From Beijerinckiaceae bacterium (GTDB lineage Bacteria > Pseudomonadota > Alphaproteobacteria > Rhizobiales > Beijerinckiaceae): a DNA stretch of 64,000 nt. The number at the start of each line of letters is the position of its first letter. Position 1 is the first letter of the stretch. Below are positions 1 through 8,806 of the stretch, one piece after another. A program made the translations under genes and the position numbers. The DNA lies in NCBI GenBank assembly GCA_027531565.1, contig JAPZSB010000007.1, positions 682,001 to 746,000 on the forward strand. Direction: 5' to 3'. Below the pieces are notes generated by a model. The model saw only the letters and a program-made list of their open reading frames with translations. It was not told where the DNA came from and searched no databases.

Positions 1-611
1 GCGATATCACTTCCCCGGATCGCCGCGACATGGCGCATGATCTGCTCGACCGGCCAGTCCCACCAGCGGATCTCCAGCAGGGCTTCAATGGTCGAACTGT
101 CGAACCGCCGGCGTGTCTCCCGTGCGGGATTGCCGACCACGATCGCATAGGGCGCGACATCCCGTGCAACCACGGCATGGGCGCCGATGATGGCGCCGTC
201 GCCGACGCGGACGCCTGGCATGATCACCGCCTCGCGGCCGATCCAGACATCATTGCCGATGATCGTGTCGCCGCGGGGAGGATCTCCCTCGGCGCCCAGC
301 GGCTCATCCGGCACGAAGCCGAACGTGCCGAACGGAAAGGTTGAAAAGCCTCCCATCGGATGGTTGGCCCCGTTCATGATGAACTGTGCGCCCTGGGCGA
401 TGGCAACGAACCTGCCGATCACCAGCCGGTCGCCGACAAAGTCGAAATGATAGCGGACGCAACGCGCGACAAAATGCTCCGGCCCGCGCGAGTCGTCGTA
501 ATAGCTGAAATCGCCGACCTCGATCCGGGGGTCGTTGACGATCGCCCGGAGATAGGCCGTGCCATGCCAGCCCGGCAGGGGGTTGCGTTGCAGCGGATCG
601 GGAATGCGCAT
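1..611 (-). CDS. Vat/CatB-type xenobiotic acyltransferase, 3' end outside window
   Basis: Left-handed beta-helix (hexapeptide) acetyltransferase that would transfer acetyl from acetyl-CoA to a hydroxyl of a small acceptor. 203 residues are visible; the C-terminus runs off the left edge. Signs seen are the [16 protein letters not shown] segment near residues 85-100, typical of the streptogramin/chloramphenicol Vat-CatB group, and the hexapeptide-rich stretch IIGNDVWIG...[13 protein letters not shown] around residues 125-155, followed by YAIVVGNPA. The ATG at 611 has a purine-rich GGGAGG 8-13 bases upstream. It follows yidC by 24 bases in the same direction, so it is probably co-transcribed. 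The natural acceptor is unknown and many chromosomal members are not resistance enzymes. Confidence 0.85.
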   Translation of the reverse strand, partial: MRIPDPLQRNPLPGWHGTAYLRAIVNDPRIEVGDFSYYDDSRGPEHFVARCVRYHFDFVGDRLVIGRFVAIAQGAQFIMNGANHPMGGFSTFPFGTFGFVPDEPLGAEGDPPRGDTIIGNDVWIGREAVIMPGVRVGDGAIIGAHAVVARDVAPYAIVVGNPARETRRRFDSSTIEALLEIRWWDWPVEQIMRHVAAIRGSDI

Positions 612-626
612 GCCGGCCTCCCGGAA

Positions 627-648
627 CCGGCGGGGTCAGCCCCGCCGG
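627..648 (-). terminator. Perfect 9-bp hairpin over the yidC stop codon
   Basis: CCGGCGGGG and CCCCGCCGG pair perfectly around a four-base loop that contains the yidC stop codon. No T-run follows, so it is not a classical intrinsic terminator. It may attenuate read-through into the acetyltransferase gene or protect the 3' end of the yidC message. Confidence 0.45.
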
Positions 649-2417
649 AACGTGCCCTTGAGGTTGTCCCAGAGCTCGATCTTGGTGCCCATCTTCTTCA
701 TGATCAGATATTGCTGGGCCACCGAGAGGATGTTGTTCCAGGCCCAGTAGATCACGAGACCGGCCGGGAACGAGCCGAGCATGAAGGTGAAGATCACCGG
801 CATCCAGGCAAACATCGTCTTCTGGATCGGATCCGTCGGTTCGGGGTTCATCTTCATCTGGACCCACATCGTGATGCCCATGATGATCGGCCAGATGCCG
901 AGATGGAACAGCGATGGCGGGGTGAAGGGCAGCAGCCCGAACAGGTTGAACAGGTTCGTCGGATCCTGGGCCGAGAGGTCCTTGATCCAGCCGAAGAAGG
1001 GCGCATGCCGCATCTCGATGGTGACGAACAGCACCTTGTAGAGGGCGAAGAAGACCGGGATCTGGATCAGGACCGGCAGACAGCCGGCCATCGGATTGAT
1101 CTTCTCCTTCTTGTACAGCTCCATCATCGCCTGCTGCTGCTTCATCTTGTCATCGGCGAAGCGATCGCGGATGGCGAGCATTTCCGGCTGCACGGCCTTC
1201 ATCTTGGCCATGGATTCGTAGGACTTGTTGGCCAGCGGGAAGAAGAGCAGCTTGATCAGGACGGTGACGATCAGGATCGTGACGCCGAAATTCCCGATCA
1301 GGTGGAACACCTTGTCCATCACCCAGAACATCGGCTTGGTGATGAAGTAGAACCAGCCCCAGTCGATCATCAGGTCGAAATTCTTGACGCCGAAGGCATC
1401 ACCATAGCCATTGATGGCATTGACTTCCTTGGCTCCGGCGAACAGCCGGATCGTGCTCTCGATGCCGGCGCCGGGCGCCACCTGCTGCGCTTCGGTGATG
1501 GCCGCCGATTCATAGACCGGATCGTTGCCATTCGCACCGAAGGCCGCCGAGAAGGGCTTCTTCTGGTCGGGGATCAGGGCCGAGGCCCAGTATTTCTCGG
1601 TAAGGCCCAGCCAGCCGCCCTCGCTGCGGGCGAAGGTCTTGGACTTGTCCTTGCGGATCGAGTCGAAACTGACTTCCTGCAGCTTGTCGGCGACATAGCC
1701 GATCAGGCCTTCATGCAGGATGTAGAAGCCGAGGACGGTCGGCGTGCCCTTCCGCGTCACGCGGCCGTAGTTCTGGAGCGACACGGCGGTCGCGCCGTTG
1801 TTGCGCACGGAATCGGTGATCGTGAAGAGGTACTTGTCATCCACCTCGATCCGGCGGGTGAAGACGAGGCCCTGGCCGTTATCATAGGTCAGCGTCAGCG
1901 GCGTGCCGGGTTTCAGGACATCACCGGAGGGCTGCCACTGCGTGTTCTCGTTCGGAAGGTTCTGCCCGCCCAGCCAGCCGAAATCGGCGAAATAGGCATC
2001 CTTCGCGCCATCCGGCACATAAAGGACGATGTTAGGGCTCTTCGGATCCACCGTCTCGCGATAGCGGACAAGACTGAGATCATCGATCCGGGCCCCGACG
2101 AGCGCGATCGAACCGGTGAGCGAGGGGGTCTCGATGCGGACGCGCGGCGAACGCGCCAGAGCGGCTTCCCGCGTGACGGGTGCCGCAACAGAGCCGGCCG
2201 GCGCAGGCGCTGCCGGTGCGGTGGAGGCCGGCGCGCCGGAGGGCAGGACCGTCGAGGACGGGGCCTGGCCAGCCGGCGGCTGGGCCGCCTGCGTCTGCTG
2301 GGCGGCCTGACGCTGCTGGTCGATCTTCGGGGCCCCGTAGAAATAGTTCCACCCGACCATCACCCCGACCGACAGCACGATCGCCAGTAGGAGGTTCCTG
2401 TTGTCTTCGGACTGCAT
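636..2417 (-). CDS. yidC: Membrane protein insertase YidC
   Basis: Inserts and folds inner-membrane proteins, alone or with SecYEG. The start MQSEDNRN at 2417 was chosen over an in-frame ATG 27 codons upstream because [15 protein letters not shown], followed by the first membrane helix and GWNYFY, is the conserved YidC N-terminus. It gives 593 residues, the normal Gram-negative size. A Pro/Ala-rich linker (about residues 35-75) leads to the periplasmic beta-supersandwich domain (about 90-330). The conserved five-helix core follows, with [20 protein letters not shown] near residue 445 and the basic C-terminus. It lies downstream of rnpA with a 115-base spacer and no yidD between, which is unusual for this operon. 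Confidence 0.97.
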   Translation of the reverse strand: MQSEDNRNLLLAIVLSVGVMVGWNYFYGAPKIDQQRQAAQQTQAAQPPAGQAPSSTVLPSGAPASTAPAAPAPAGSVAAPVTREAALARSPRVRIETPSLTGSIALVGARIDDLSLVRYRETVDPKSPNIVLYVPDGAKDAYFADFGWLGGQNLPNENTQWQPSGDVLKPGTPLTLTYDNGQGLVFTRRIEVDDKYLFTITDSVRNNGATAVSLQNYGRVTRKGTPTVLGFYILHEGLIGYVADKLQEVSFDSIRKDKSKTFARSEGGWLGLTEKYWASALIPDQKKPFSAAFGANGNDPVYESAAITEAQQVAPGAGIESTIRLFAGAKEVNAINGYGDAFGVKNFDLMIDWGWFYFITKPMFWVMDKVFHLIGNFGVTILIVTVLIKLLFFPLANKSYESMAKMKAVQPEMLAIRDRFADDKMKQQQAMMELYKKEKINPMAGCLPVLIQIPVFFALYKVLFVTIEMRHAPFFGWIKDLSAQDPTNLFNLFGLLPFTPPSLFHLGIWPIIMGITMWVQMKMNPEPTDPIQKTMFAWMPVIFTFMLGSFPAGLVIYWAWNNILSVAQQYLIMKKMGTKIELWDNLKGTFRRG

Positions 2418-2532
2418 CGCCCTGCCTTGCCTGCTTGCGGGCTCCCTGACGGGAACCCTCATGAATTCGCTGCCGCCTTCTATGCCGAAGCAAGGCATAT
2501 TGCCAAGCGCTGCCTTGCAGCAGGGCCAAGAA

Positions 2533-2952
2533 TCACGACGGTTTCCGGGCCGGGCCGGCTGCGGGCCGGGCGCCCAGCGAGGCCACGGCGCGCGCCAGAT
2601 CCGCCTCGATGGTGGTGAACGGCAATGTCAGCAGCGCGGCGCGGGCGAGGATGACGACGTCCATCGCCGGTCCTTCATGATGTCGGGCCAGCGCCCGGAT
2701 CGCCGCGCGCAACCGCCGCCGGATCCTGTTCCTGACCACGGCATTGCCGACCTTGCGGGTCACCGTCAGCCCATAGCGGACGATGCCGTCCTCCCCGGTA
2801 CCCGGCTTGCGCAACAGGGTGAAGCCGGGCGTTGCATAGCGGAACCCGGCTGAAGCCGCCTTGAAATCGGAGCGCTTCTTCAGGGTCTCGAAACGGAAAG
2901 GGGGCGCGCCCTTGCGGACTGCGCACCCCTGTTCCTTACTGATCGGTTCCAC
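2533..2952 (-). CDS. rnpA: Ribonuclease P protein component
   Basis: Protein cofactor of RNase P, which trims tRNA 5' leaders. Family hallmarks are LKKRSDF near residue 20, the RNR-type signature [15 protein letters not shown] around residues 70-85 and a following helical segment. No ATG lies between rpmH and the conserved region; the only in-frame ATG is inside rpmH. The GTG at 2952 (VEPISKEQG) therefore seems the best start and gives 139 residues, slightly longer than the usual 115-130. It is 40 bases downstream of rpmH, the standard bacterial order. The N-terminal 15 residues are the uncertain part. Confidence 0.93.
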   Translation of the reverse strand: MEPISKEQGCAVRKGAPPFRFETLKKRSDFKAASAGFRYATPGFTLLRKPGTGEDGIVRYGLTVTRKVGNAVVRNRIRRRLRAAIRALARHHEGPAMDVVILARAALLTLPFTTIEADLARAVASLGARPAAGPARKPS

Positions 2953-2992
2953 CGGGAAATCCCGCGCCGCCGGCGGCGCGGATGCCGGATTG

Positions 2993-3127
2993 TCAGGCGG
3001 AAAGACGCTTGCGGCCACGGTTGCGGCGGGCCGCAATGACCTTCTGGCCGCCCTTGGTGGCCATGCGCGCACGGAAACCGTGGCGGCGCTTACGAACGAG
3101 CTTGCTCGGCTGATAGGTGCGCTTCAT
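2993..3127 (-). CDS. rpmH: 50S ribosomal protein L34
   Basis: Small basic 44-residue protein of the large ribosomal subunit. The sequence begins [19 protein letters not shown] and continues [11 protein letters not shown] to [10 protein letters not shown], which matches L34 from end to end. It is first in the minus-strand block rpmH-rnpA-yidC and is the promoter-proximal gene. Confidence 0.98.
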   Translation of the reverse strand: MKRTYQPSKLVRKRRHGFRARMATKGGQKVIAARRNRGRKRLSA

Positions 3128-3198
3128 TGTCGATCTCTACTGGCTCTTGGGCGGAACACCGGGGCCGGCCATCAAGCCGGCATCCAAGATTGTTCCGA

Positions 3199-3227
3199 AT
3201 AGAATTGAGATCGCGCACAAACATCAA
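3199..3227 (-). promoter_or_regulatory. Candidate rpmH promoter
   Basis: Read on the minus strand, TTGATG (3227-3222) and TTCTAT (3204-3199) are separated by 17 bases, about 70 bases upstream of the rpmH start. A second -35-like TTGACT lies at 3244-3239. The -10 element is weak, so the exact start is uncertain. Confidence 0.3.
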
Positions 3228-3360
3228 TCGATCACAAAAGTCAACGCCTGTTCGCAATGCCTTGCCGAGAACGGCTCCTTGGGTTTGCCAAGAACGACCC
3301 CTTGCGGCATGACGACGCGATGCCATTTCTGCCACCCGGTACTTGTGCAAGGATTCCTGC

Positions 3361-4536
3361 ATGTCCGTGAAGCCTGATCTTCTCGTCATCGGTTGCGATC
3401 CTGCCGGCTTCGAGATTGCGTTCTCGGCAGCGGGAATCGGCGCGCGGGTGGTGCTGATCGGGCAGGATTGCCCGCCGGATGCCGCACAGCGGGCCCGGCT
3501 CGCCGCAATCGGCGTGACCCTCGTCGACGGGCATGCGCGGATGGCGGATCGGCGGCATGTCACGATTGGCGATCATCGCTGGGCACCGAGATGGATCGTA
3601 CTGGCCAACGGCGCCACCCGGCCCGATCCGGGGGTACCCGCCGGCACCGGACCGGTGACGCTGGTTCTCGGTGATGATTCCGAGGCCTGCGAAGCGGCCC
3701 TTGCCGCAAGCCAGGCCGGAAGCCGCGTAGTCCTGGCCTGTCCCGGGCGCTTTCTTGGCCGGTTCCACCGGGATTCCGTGGAGTGGCTCCTCCTGGAGCT
3801 GGAGCGGCGGGGCATTGCCGTTCTCGAGGAATGCGGTCGCCCCCTTGGACCGGCAGAAGCCCCCGACCGGATCCGGTTCGAGGGCGGGCAAAGCCTGCCG
3901 ACGGCGGAAATCGGCCCCCTCGTGAACTGCCTGCCGCGCGTGGCCAGACTGGACGGCCTGGATGTCGGGAAGGCGACCGGCGGGGCGATGGTTCCGGATC
4001 GAGGCCTTCGACTCGGGCGCTCGCGCGTGTTTCTTGTCGGCGAGGCCATCGCCGGCCAGGACGGGATGCCGCCGGCCCGGAACCAGACCGGGCTCGTGCT
4101 GGGGCAGGCACTCTTCGGCAAGCTCGACCGGCCGGACGCCGCCTTCGATCTGCGCCATGTCCCCACACGGCCCGGCCTCGCCGAATTCGGCCTGACGCCG
4201 GATCGCCTGTCCGAGGCAGAACGCAGCCGCCACCGGATCCTGCGGGCAACGCGGGCTTCCGCCATTCCGGAGGACAGGGCGGCGCTGACCGTGGTGACAG
4301 ACCGGAAGTCGCGCATCGTCGGGGCGGTGGCATTCGGCCAGCACGCGTCCGAACTCGTGACGCCGCTGCTTCTTCTTGCCCGGCAGGGCCAGCCGGTGAC
4401 GGCGCTTGCCGCGTTCGGGTTCAACCCGGCGGGCGATGATGATCTTCTCGCACAGGTCGCACGGCAACCCCTGGCCGATCTCGTCAGGAGCCCCGCTGCC
4501 AAGCGCCTGATGCGGCTGCGCCGCGTTTTCGGCTAG
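3361..4536 (+). CDS. Divergent FAD/NAD(P)-dependent oxidoreductase of the disulfide-reductase superfamily
   Basis: 391-residue flavoprotein-like enzyme. Starting at MSVKPDLLVIGCDPAG, it shows an N-terminal dinucleotide fold (IGCDPAGFEIA, a variant of GxGxAG), a second Rossmann strand at VTLVLGDDSEACEAAL (about residue 100-115) and the late FAD segment VFLVGEAI near residue 225. A C-terminal part (about 285-390) resembles the dimerisation domain (VVTDRKSRIVGAVAFG). The CxxxxC redox pair expected near residue 40 is missing; only DCPPDA is present, so it is not a functional lipoamide or glutathione reductase. Its electron acceptor is unknown. It overlaps or abuts the kinase gene downstream, suggesting an operon of two. 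Confidence 0.75.
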   Translation: MSVKPDLLVIGCDPAGFEIAFSAAGIGARVVLIGQDCPPDAAQRARLAAIGVTLVDGHARMADRRHVTIGDHRWAPRWIVLANGATRPDPGVPAGTGPVTLVLGDDSEACEAALAASQAGSRVVLACPGRFLGRFHRDSVEWLLLELERRGIAVLEECGRPLGPAEAPDRIRFEGGQSLPTAEIGPLVNCLPRVARLDGLDVGKATGGAMVPDRGLRLGRSRVFLVGEAIAGQDGMPPARNQTGLVLGQALFGKLDRPDAAFDLRHVPTRPGLAEFGLTPDRLSEAERSRHRILRATRASAIPEDRAALTVVTDRKSRIVGAVAFGQHASELVTPLLLLARQGQPVTALAAFGFNPAGDDDLLAQVARQPLADLVRSPAAKRLMRLRRVFG

Positions 4537-4546
4537 AGTGCCGGAT

Positions 4547-6016
4547 ATGCTCGATTCGGCGACGGAAACGCGAAATCCAGCCAAGGCGCCCGCCCCTGCC
4601 GGCACGCGGATCCGGGCGGGGCTTTCGGCGCGGCTGCTCCTGCTGACCGTGCTGTTCGTGCTGATCGCCGAAGTGCTGATCTATGTTCCGTCGGTCGCGA
4701 ATTTCCGGAACAACTGGCTGAGCGAGCGGCTGGCCCAGGCCCGCGCCGCGGCGCTGATCCTCGAGAAGAGCCCGCCCGATGCCCTGCCACGCCCGCTGGT
4801 CGAGGAATTGCTGGCCGGCATGGAGACCTCGATGATCGCCCTCCGGATCGACAATGCCCGGCGGCTTCTGGCCGTGGCGGACATGCCGCCGATGGTCGAT
4901 TTCGAGATCGACCTCCGGCAGCGCTCGGTATTGCGCGATATCGGCAATGCCTTCGACATCCTGCTGCGCGGGCACAGCCGCACGATCCGGGTGGTCGGCC
5001 CGCCGCCCCGGGGCGGCGATTTCGTCGAGATCGTCATCAGCGAATGGCCGCTGCGGCAGGCCATGCTCCGGTTTTCCTGGGGCATTCTCGGCCTGTCGCT
5101 GATCATCTCGGTCATCACCGCCGTTCTCGTCTTCGTGTCGCTGAACGGCCTTATCGTCCGGCCGGTGAAACGGCTGGCGACAACGATGAAGGCCTTCCAG
5201 AGCCACCCGGAAGACGCGCGCTCCCTCCTCCGGCCGACCCGCCGGTCCGATGAACTCGGCGAACTGGAGAGCAGCCTCGCGGAGATGCAGCGGAGCCTTC
5301 AGCAGGAGCTCCGCCAGCGCGAGCACCTCGCCAATCTCGGTCTCGCGGTGGCCAAGATCAACCATGACCTCCGCAACATGCTGGCCTCGGCGCAGCTGAT
5401 GGCGGACCGGATCAGCACCCTGCCGGATCCGAATGTCCAGCGTTTCGTTCCGAAGCTGATGGGCGCGCTCGACCGTGCGATCGCGTTCTGCCAGTCGACC
5501 CTCGCCTATGGCAAGGCCAGCGAGAAACCCGCCGATCTCGCTCCTGTCGATCTCCGGGTGATGGTGGAGGAGCTCGGCGAATTGCTGATGCTCTCCGCTG
5601 AAACCGAACCCGCCCTCCATGCCGAGATCCCGGCCGGGCTGCAGGTGCTGGCTGATCCCGACCACCTCGCCCGCGTCCTCACCAACCTGCTCCGGAATGC
5701 ACGGTCGGCGCTCGAGGCCATGGCTCCGTTGCCGGGCCAGCGCCGCGAGATCCGGGTCGTCGCGCAGCACGATCCTGACGCCACCCGGATCGCGATCATG
5801 GATAACGGGCCGGGCGTGCCGGAGATGATCCGCGAGCGGCTGTTCAAGGCCTTTACCGGATCGGCCCGCCCCGGCAGCACCGGGCTGGGCCTCGCGATCG
5901 CGCATGAACTTGTCCGGGGAATGGGCGGGACGATCCGCCTGCTGGAGACACCGCAGGGCCAGGGTGCGAAGGGTGCCGTCTTCGAAATCACGCTGCCCCG
6001 CGCGAACCGGCCCTGA
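4547..6016 (+). CDS. Orphan HAMP-containing sensor histidine kinase
   Basis: Membrane sensor kinase of 489 residues. Helix 1 lies at about residues 28-48 (LLLLTVLFVLIAEVLIY), followed by a periplasmic sensor part of about 130 residues. Helix 2 is at about 180-205, then a HAMP linker (VRPVKRLATTMKAFQ), a dimerisation helix with the phospho-accepting His273 in NHDLRNM, and a GHKL ATPase domain with N-box NLLRNARSAL, G1 DNGPGVP and G2 GSTGLGLAI. No response regulator is adjacent, so its partner is elsewhere. A GTG at 4538, two bases after the previous stop, is an alternative start three codons upstream. Its ligand is unknown. Confidence 0.9.
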   Translation: MLDSATETRNPAKAPAPAGTRIRAGLSARLLLLTVLFVLIAEVLIYVPSVANFRNNWLSERLAQARAAALILEKSPPDALPRPLVEELLAGMETSMIALRIDNARRLLAVADMPPMVDFEIDLRQRSVLRDIGNAFDILLRGHSRTIRVVGPPPRGGDFVEIVISEWPLRQAMLRFSWGILGLSLIISVITAVLVFVSLNGLIVRPVKRLATTMKAFQSHPEDARSLLRPTRRSDELGELESSLAEMQRSLQQELRQREHLANLGLAVAKINHDLRNMLASAQLMADRISTLPDPNVQRFVPKLMGALDRAIAFCQSTLAYGKASEKPADLAPVDLRVMVEELGELLMLSAETEPALHAEIPAGLQVLADPDHLARVLTNLLRNARSALEAMAPLPGQRREIRVVAQHDPDATRIAIMDNGPGVPEMIRERLFKAFTGSARPGSTGLGLAIAHELVRGMGGTIRLLETPQGQGAKGAVFEITLPRANRP

Positions 6017-6050
6017 TGGCCCGGGAATTTTTCCGGCGGCCCTCCGTAGG

Positions 6051-6074
6051 GGGTTGCCCTTTGTGCAGCAACCC
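6051..6074 (+). terminator. Candidate hairpin between the histidine kinase and tRNA-Arg
   Basis: GGGTTGC and GCAACCC pair as a 7-bp stem around a 10-base loop, 34 bases after the kinase stop. No clear T-run follows. It could separate the kinase transcript from the tRNA gene. Confidence 0.35.
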
Positions 6075-6109
6075 GCTATCAGACCGCCTCCTCCCGATGC
6101 GGAGGTCAT

Positions 6110-6186
6110 GCGCCCGTAGCTCAGCTGGATAGAGCACCAGACTACGAATCTGGGGGTCAGAGGTTCGAATCCTTTCGGGCGCGCCA
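6110..6186 (+). tRNA. tRNA-Arg (anticodon ACG)
   Basis: 77 bases that fold as a cloverleaf. The acceptor stem is GCGCCCG with CGGGCGC, the D-arm is GCTCAGCTGGATAGAGC, and the anticodon stem CCAGA/TCTGG encloses loop CTACGAA with anticodon ACG at its centre. The T-arm contains GGTTCGAATCC, then discriminator G and an encoded CCA end. A34 would be deaminated to inosine by TadA to read CGU, CGC and CGA. No integrase or duplicated 3' end was seen nearby. Confidence 0.97.
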
Positions 6187-6307
6187 TTTCATTACGACAT
6201 CTCCATCACGACCCTTCGTCATGATCTCGCCGACCGGGTAAAGCACCCCGTTGCTGCACTGCGGGTGGCTGCGCTCGCGCCTTGCCGGGCCTTCCTCCGC
6301 TTCTGCC

Positions 6308-8026
6308 TCACGCCCCGAATTCAGGATCCGGCAGTCCGGCCATCACGGCGCGGACCATGCCCGGGAGCAGCGCGGCCTCGTTCCCGGCAAAGTAGAGCGC
6401 ATCCGCAAGCGCATGGCGGCAGGCGGCGGAGCCCTCGCCGGCCCGGCAGCGTTGATCGGCGACGATCGCGGCCTCCGTCATGAACCCCATCGCAAGACCG
6501 GTTGCAAAGAGCCGCAGGAAGGGTGAGGCGGCGGCAAGAAGCGCAGGTGTCGCATCGCCCTGCGCCCGCGCCCAGGCGGTCGCGCGGGCCAGCGCAACGC
6601 TGGCCTCCGCCGCCGCTTCCGCCAGGACCGCCAGTCCGGCCGAACGCGCGGCGTGACTGGTTCCCGCCAGTTCGGCGATCATCTCTTCCGCCAAACGGCT
6701 GCCGGGACGCAGCACCTTCCGGAGCAGGAAATCGATGGCCTGGATGCCGTTCGTGCCCTCGTAGATCGGGGTGATGCGCGCATCGCGGAAGAGCTGCGCG
6801 GCGCCGGTCTCCTCGATGTAGCCCATGCCGCCATGAACCTGCACGCCGAGCGACGTGACCTCGCAGCCGAGATCGGAGCCATAGGCCTTGACGATCGGCG
6901 TCAGAAGCGCGGCCCGCTCGGCTGCCCGTTCGTGGCCGGGGCCACCGGCATGGGCAAGGTCGATCGCCTGGGCCGCGCGATGCGCGAGCGCCCGCCCGGC
7001 CGTTGTCAGCGCCCGCATCCTGAGGAGGTTCCGCTGGACATCCGGGTGCTCGATGATCGAGCTGGTCCGTCCCGCGCCCGGAGCCCGGCCCTGCCGGCGT
7101 TCGCGCGCGAAGGCGAGCGCATGCTGGAAGGCGCGCCCGGCCATCGCCACGCCCTGAAGGCCGGTGAAAAGCCTCGCCTTGTTCATCATCGTGAACATGC
7201 AGGCCAGCCCGCGATGCGGCTCGCCGACCAGCCAGGCCACCGCGCCGCCAGTCTCGCCGAAGATCATCGAGCAGGTCGGGCTGCCATGGATGCCGAGCTT
7301 GTGCTCGATGCCGGTGCAGGCCACATCGTTGCGCCGGCCGGGGCGCCCCTCTGCATCGAGCAGGATTTTCGGCACGAGGAACAGCGAGATGCCCTTCGTG
7401 CCCTCCGGCGCATCCGGCAGCCGGGCCAGGACGAGATGGATGATGTTCTCCGTCAGGTCATGCTCGCCAAAGGTGATGAAGATCTTGCTGCCGCGGATGC
7501 GGTATGTGCCGTCACCGGCCGGTTCGGCCTGGCAGCGCAGCAGGCCGAGATCGGACCCGGCCTGCGGCTCGGTGAGGTTCATCGTTGCGGTCCATTCGCC
7601 CGAGACGAGTTTCGGCAGGTAGAGCGCCTTCAGCGCGTCGCTGCCATGGATCGCCAGCGTGTCGACGGCGCCCTGCGTCAGGACCGGGCCCAGCGCGAAG
7701 GCCATGCAGGCGGAGGTCCAGAATTCCATGGTCGCAGTGGCCAGCCGGGTGGGCAGGCCCATGCCGCCCCAGGCCTCGGGCAGGTCGACGCCGTTCCAGC
7801 CGGCCTGGGCCCAGTCGCGATAGAGTGCCGGCCAGCCCGGCGGGGTGGTCACCCTGCCGGCCTCGCACCGGGCACCCAGCCTGTCTGCCCGGCGGTTCTC
7901 GGGCGCGAGGCGTTGTTCGGCAAACCGGGCGGCTTCCTCGAGGATGCCCTCGGTCATGGCCGGATCGAGGCCGCCATGGACTTCGAGGGAAAACCGGACC
8001 GCATCGAGGGGCGCTCGCCACGACAT
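6308..8026 (-). CDS. Acyl-CoA dehydrogenase (aryl-acyl-CoA type), last gene of the hydroxycinnamate-like operon
   Basis: FAD-dependent alpha,beta-dehydrogenation of an acyl-CoA, with electrons passed to ETF. 572 residues from MSWRAPLDAV. Present are the FAD/substrate loop segment MNLTEPQAGSDLG (about residue 155), the beta-domain GSKIFITFGEHDL and the late ITPIYEGTNGIQAIDF, whose Glu (YEGT) is the expected catalytic base. The length and C-terminal extension (about 440-572) match the long group that includes the DmdC-like enzymes. Seven bases separate it from the SDR upstream. In this operon it might act on a phenylpropionyl-CoA (saturated side chain), feeding the enoyl-CoA made by the ligase branch; that is inference. 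Confidence 0.92.
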   Translation of the reverse strand: MSWRAPLDAVRFSLEVHGGLDPAMTEGILEEAARFAEQRLAPENRRADRLGARCEAGRVTTPPGWPALYRDWAQAGWNGVDLPEAWGGMGLPTRLATATMEFWTSACMAFALGPVLTQGAVDTLAIHGSDALKALYLPKLVSGEWTATMNLTEPQAGSDLGLLRCQAEPAGDGTYRIRGSKIFITFGEHDLTENIIHLVLARLPDAPEGTKGISLFLVPKILLDAEGRPGRRNDVACTGIEHKLGIHGSPTCSMIFGETGGAVAWLVGEPHRGLACMFTMMNKARLFTGLQGVAMAGRAFQHALAFARERRQGRAPGAGRTSSIIEHPDVQRNLLRMRALTTAGRALAHRAAQAIDLAHAGGPGHERAAERAALLTPIVKAYGSDLGCEVTSLGVQVHGGMGYIEETGAAQLFRDARITPIYEGTNGIQAIDFLLRKVLRPGSRLAEEMIAELAGTSHAARSAGLAVLAEAAAEASVALARATAWARAQGDATPALLAAASPFLRLFATGLAMGFMTEAAIVADQRCRAGEGSAACRHALADALYFAGNEAALLPGMVRAVMAGLPDPEFGA

Positions 8027-8033
8027 GGCCGGC

Positions 8034-8795
8034 CTATCGCGGTGGCAGGCGGAGCGCACCGTCCAGCCGCACGATCTCGCCATTGAGGAAGCGGTTCTCG
8101 ATCATGTGGCCGACGAGGCTCGCGAATTCCTCCGCTCCGCCGAGGCGGCGCGGGAAGGGAATGGACTCCCCGAGGCTTTTCTGCACCTCTTCGGGCAGGG
8201 TGCGCATCATCGGCGTCAGGAACAGACCGGGGGCGATCGTCAGCACGCGGATACCGAAACCGGCGAATTCCCGCGCGACCGGCAGGGTCATCGCCGCGAT
8301 GCCGCCTTTCGAGGCGGCATAGGCCGCCTGCCCGACCTGCCCTTCGAACGCCGCGACCGAGGCCGTGGAGATGATGACGCCGCGCTCTCCATCCTCCAGC
8401 GGCTCCAGCGTGGACATCGCCGCACCGGCGAGGCGCATCATGTTGAAGGAACCAACGAGATTGACGCGGAGGACGCGTTCGAACTCGGCGAGCGGCATCG
8501 GTCCGTCGCGGCCGACCACGCGCTTCGCCGTGCCGATCCCGGCGCAATTGACGAGGACACGGCACGGGCCGTGTGCCTCCCGGGCTTGAGCAAGAGCGGC
8601 GATCATGGCCTGCTCGCTCGCCACATCGCCCGGCAAGGCGAGGCCGCCGACCCGCTTGGCCATCCGCTCCGCTGCCGCTGCGTCGAGATCGACAATGCCG
8701 ATGCGGGCGCCGCGCGCGGCCAGAAACTCCACGGTCGCCGCGCCGAGCCCAGACCCGCCCCCGGTAACGATGATCGCCTTGCCGTCAATCTCCAT
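8034..8795 (-). CDS. SDR-family 3-hydroxyacyl-CoA dehydrogenase
   Basis: 253-residue short-chain dehydrogenase with the cofactor motif TGGGSGLG (residues 11-18), NCAGIG, STAS and catalytic YAASK. Asp after the second strand (IVDLD) predicts NAD(H) preference. The sequence resembles type II 3-hydroxyacyl-CoA dehydrogenases (HSD10 group: ERGVIISTASVAAFEGQVGQ, FPRRLGG, NGEIVRLDGALR). It sits between the amidohydrolase and acyl-CoA dehydrogenase genes with gaps of about 10 bases. The likely role is oxidation of the 3-hydroxy-3-aryl-propionyl-CoA formed by the hydratase to the 3-keto thioester. Confidence 0.92.
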   Translation of the reverse strand: MEIDGKAIIVTGGGSGLGAATVEFLAARGARIGIVDLDAAAAERMAKRVGGLALPGDVASEQAMIAALAQAREAHGPCRVLVNCAGIGTAKRVVGRDGPMPLAEFERVLRVNLVGSFNMMRLAGAAMSTLEPLEDGERGVIISTASVAAFEGQVGQAAYAASKGGIAAMTLPVAREFAGFGIRVLTIAPGLFLTPMMRTLPEEVQKSLGESIPFPRRLGGAEEFASLVGHMIENRFLNGEIVRLDGALRLPPR

Positions 8796-8806
8796 GCCAC
8801 GCCTCC

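Noticed and set aside
360-2390. Long open frame antisense to yidC, about 676 codons
   Set aside because: It mirrors yidC, has low-complexity charged composition and matches no family; a by-product of GC-rich codon use.
3239-3244. TTGACT as the sole rpmH -35 element
   Set aside because: No good -10 at 16-18 bases; a nearby TTGATG/TTCTAT pair fits slightly better.
6110-6186. tRNA-Arg as a possible integration site
   Set aside because: No integrase gene and no duplicated 3' tRNA end were seen on either side.
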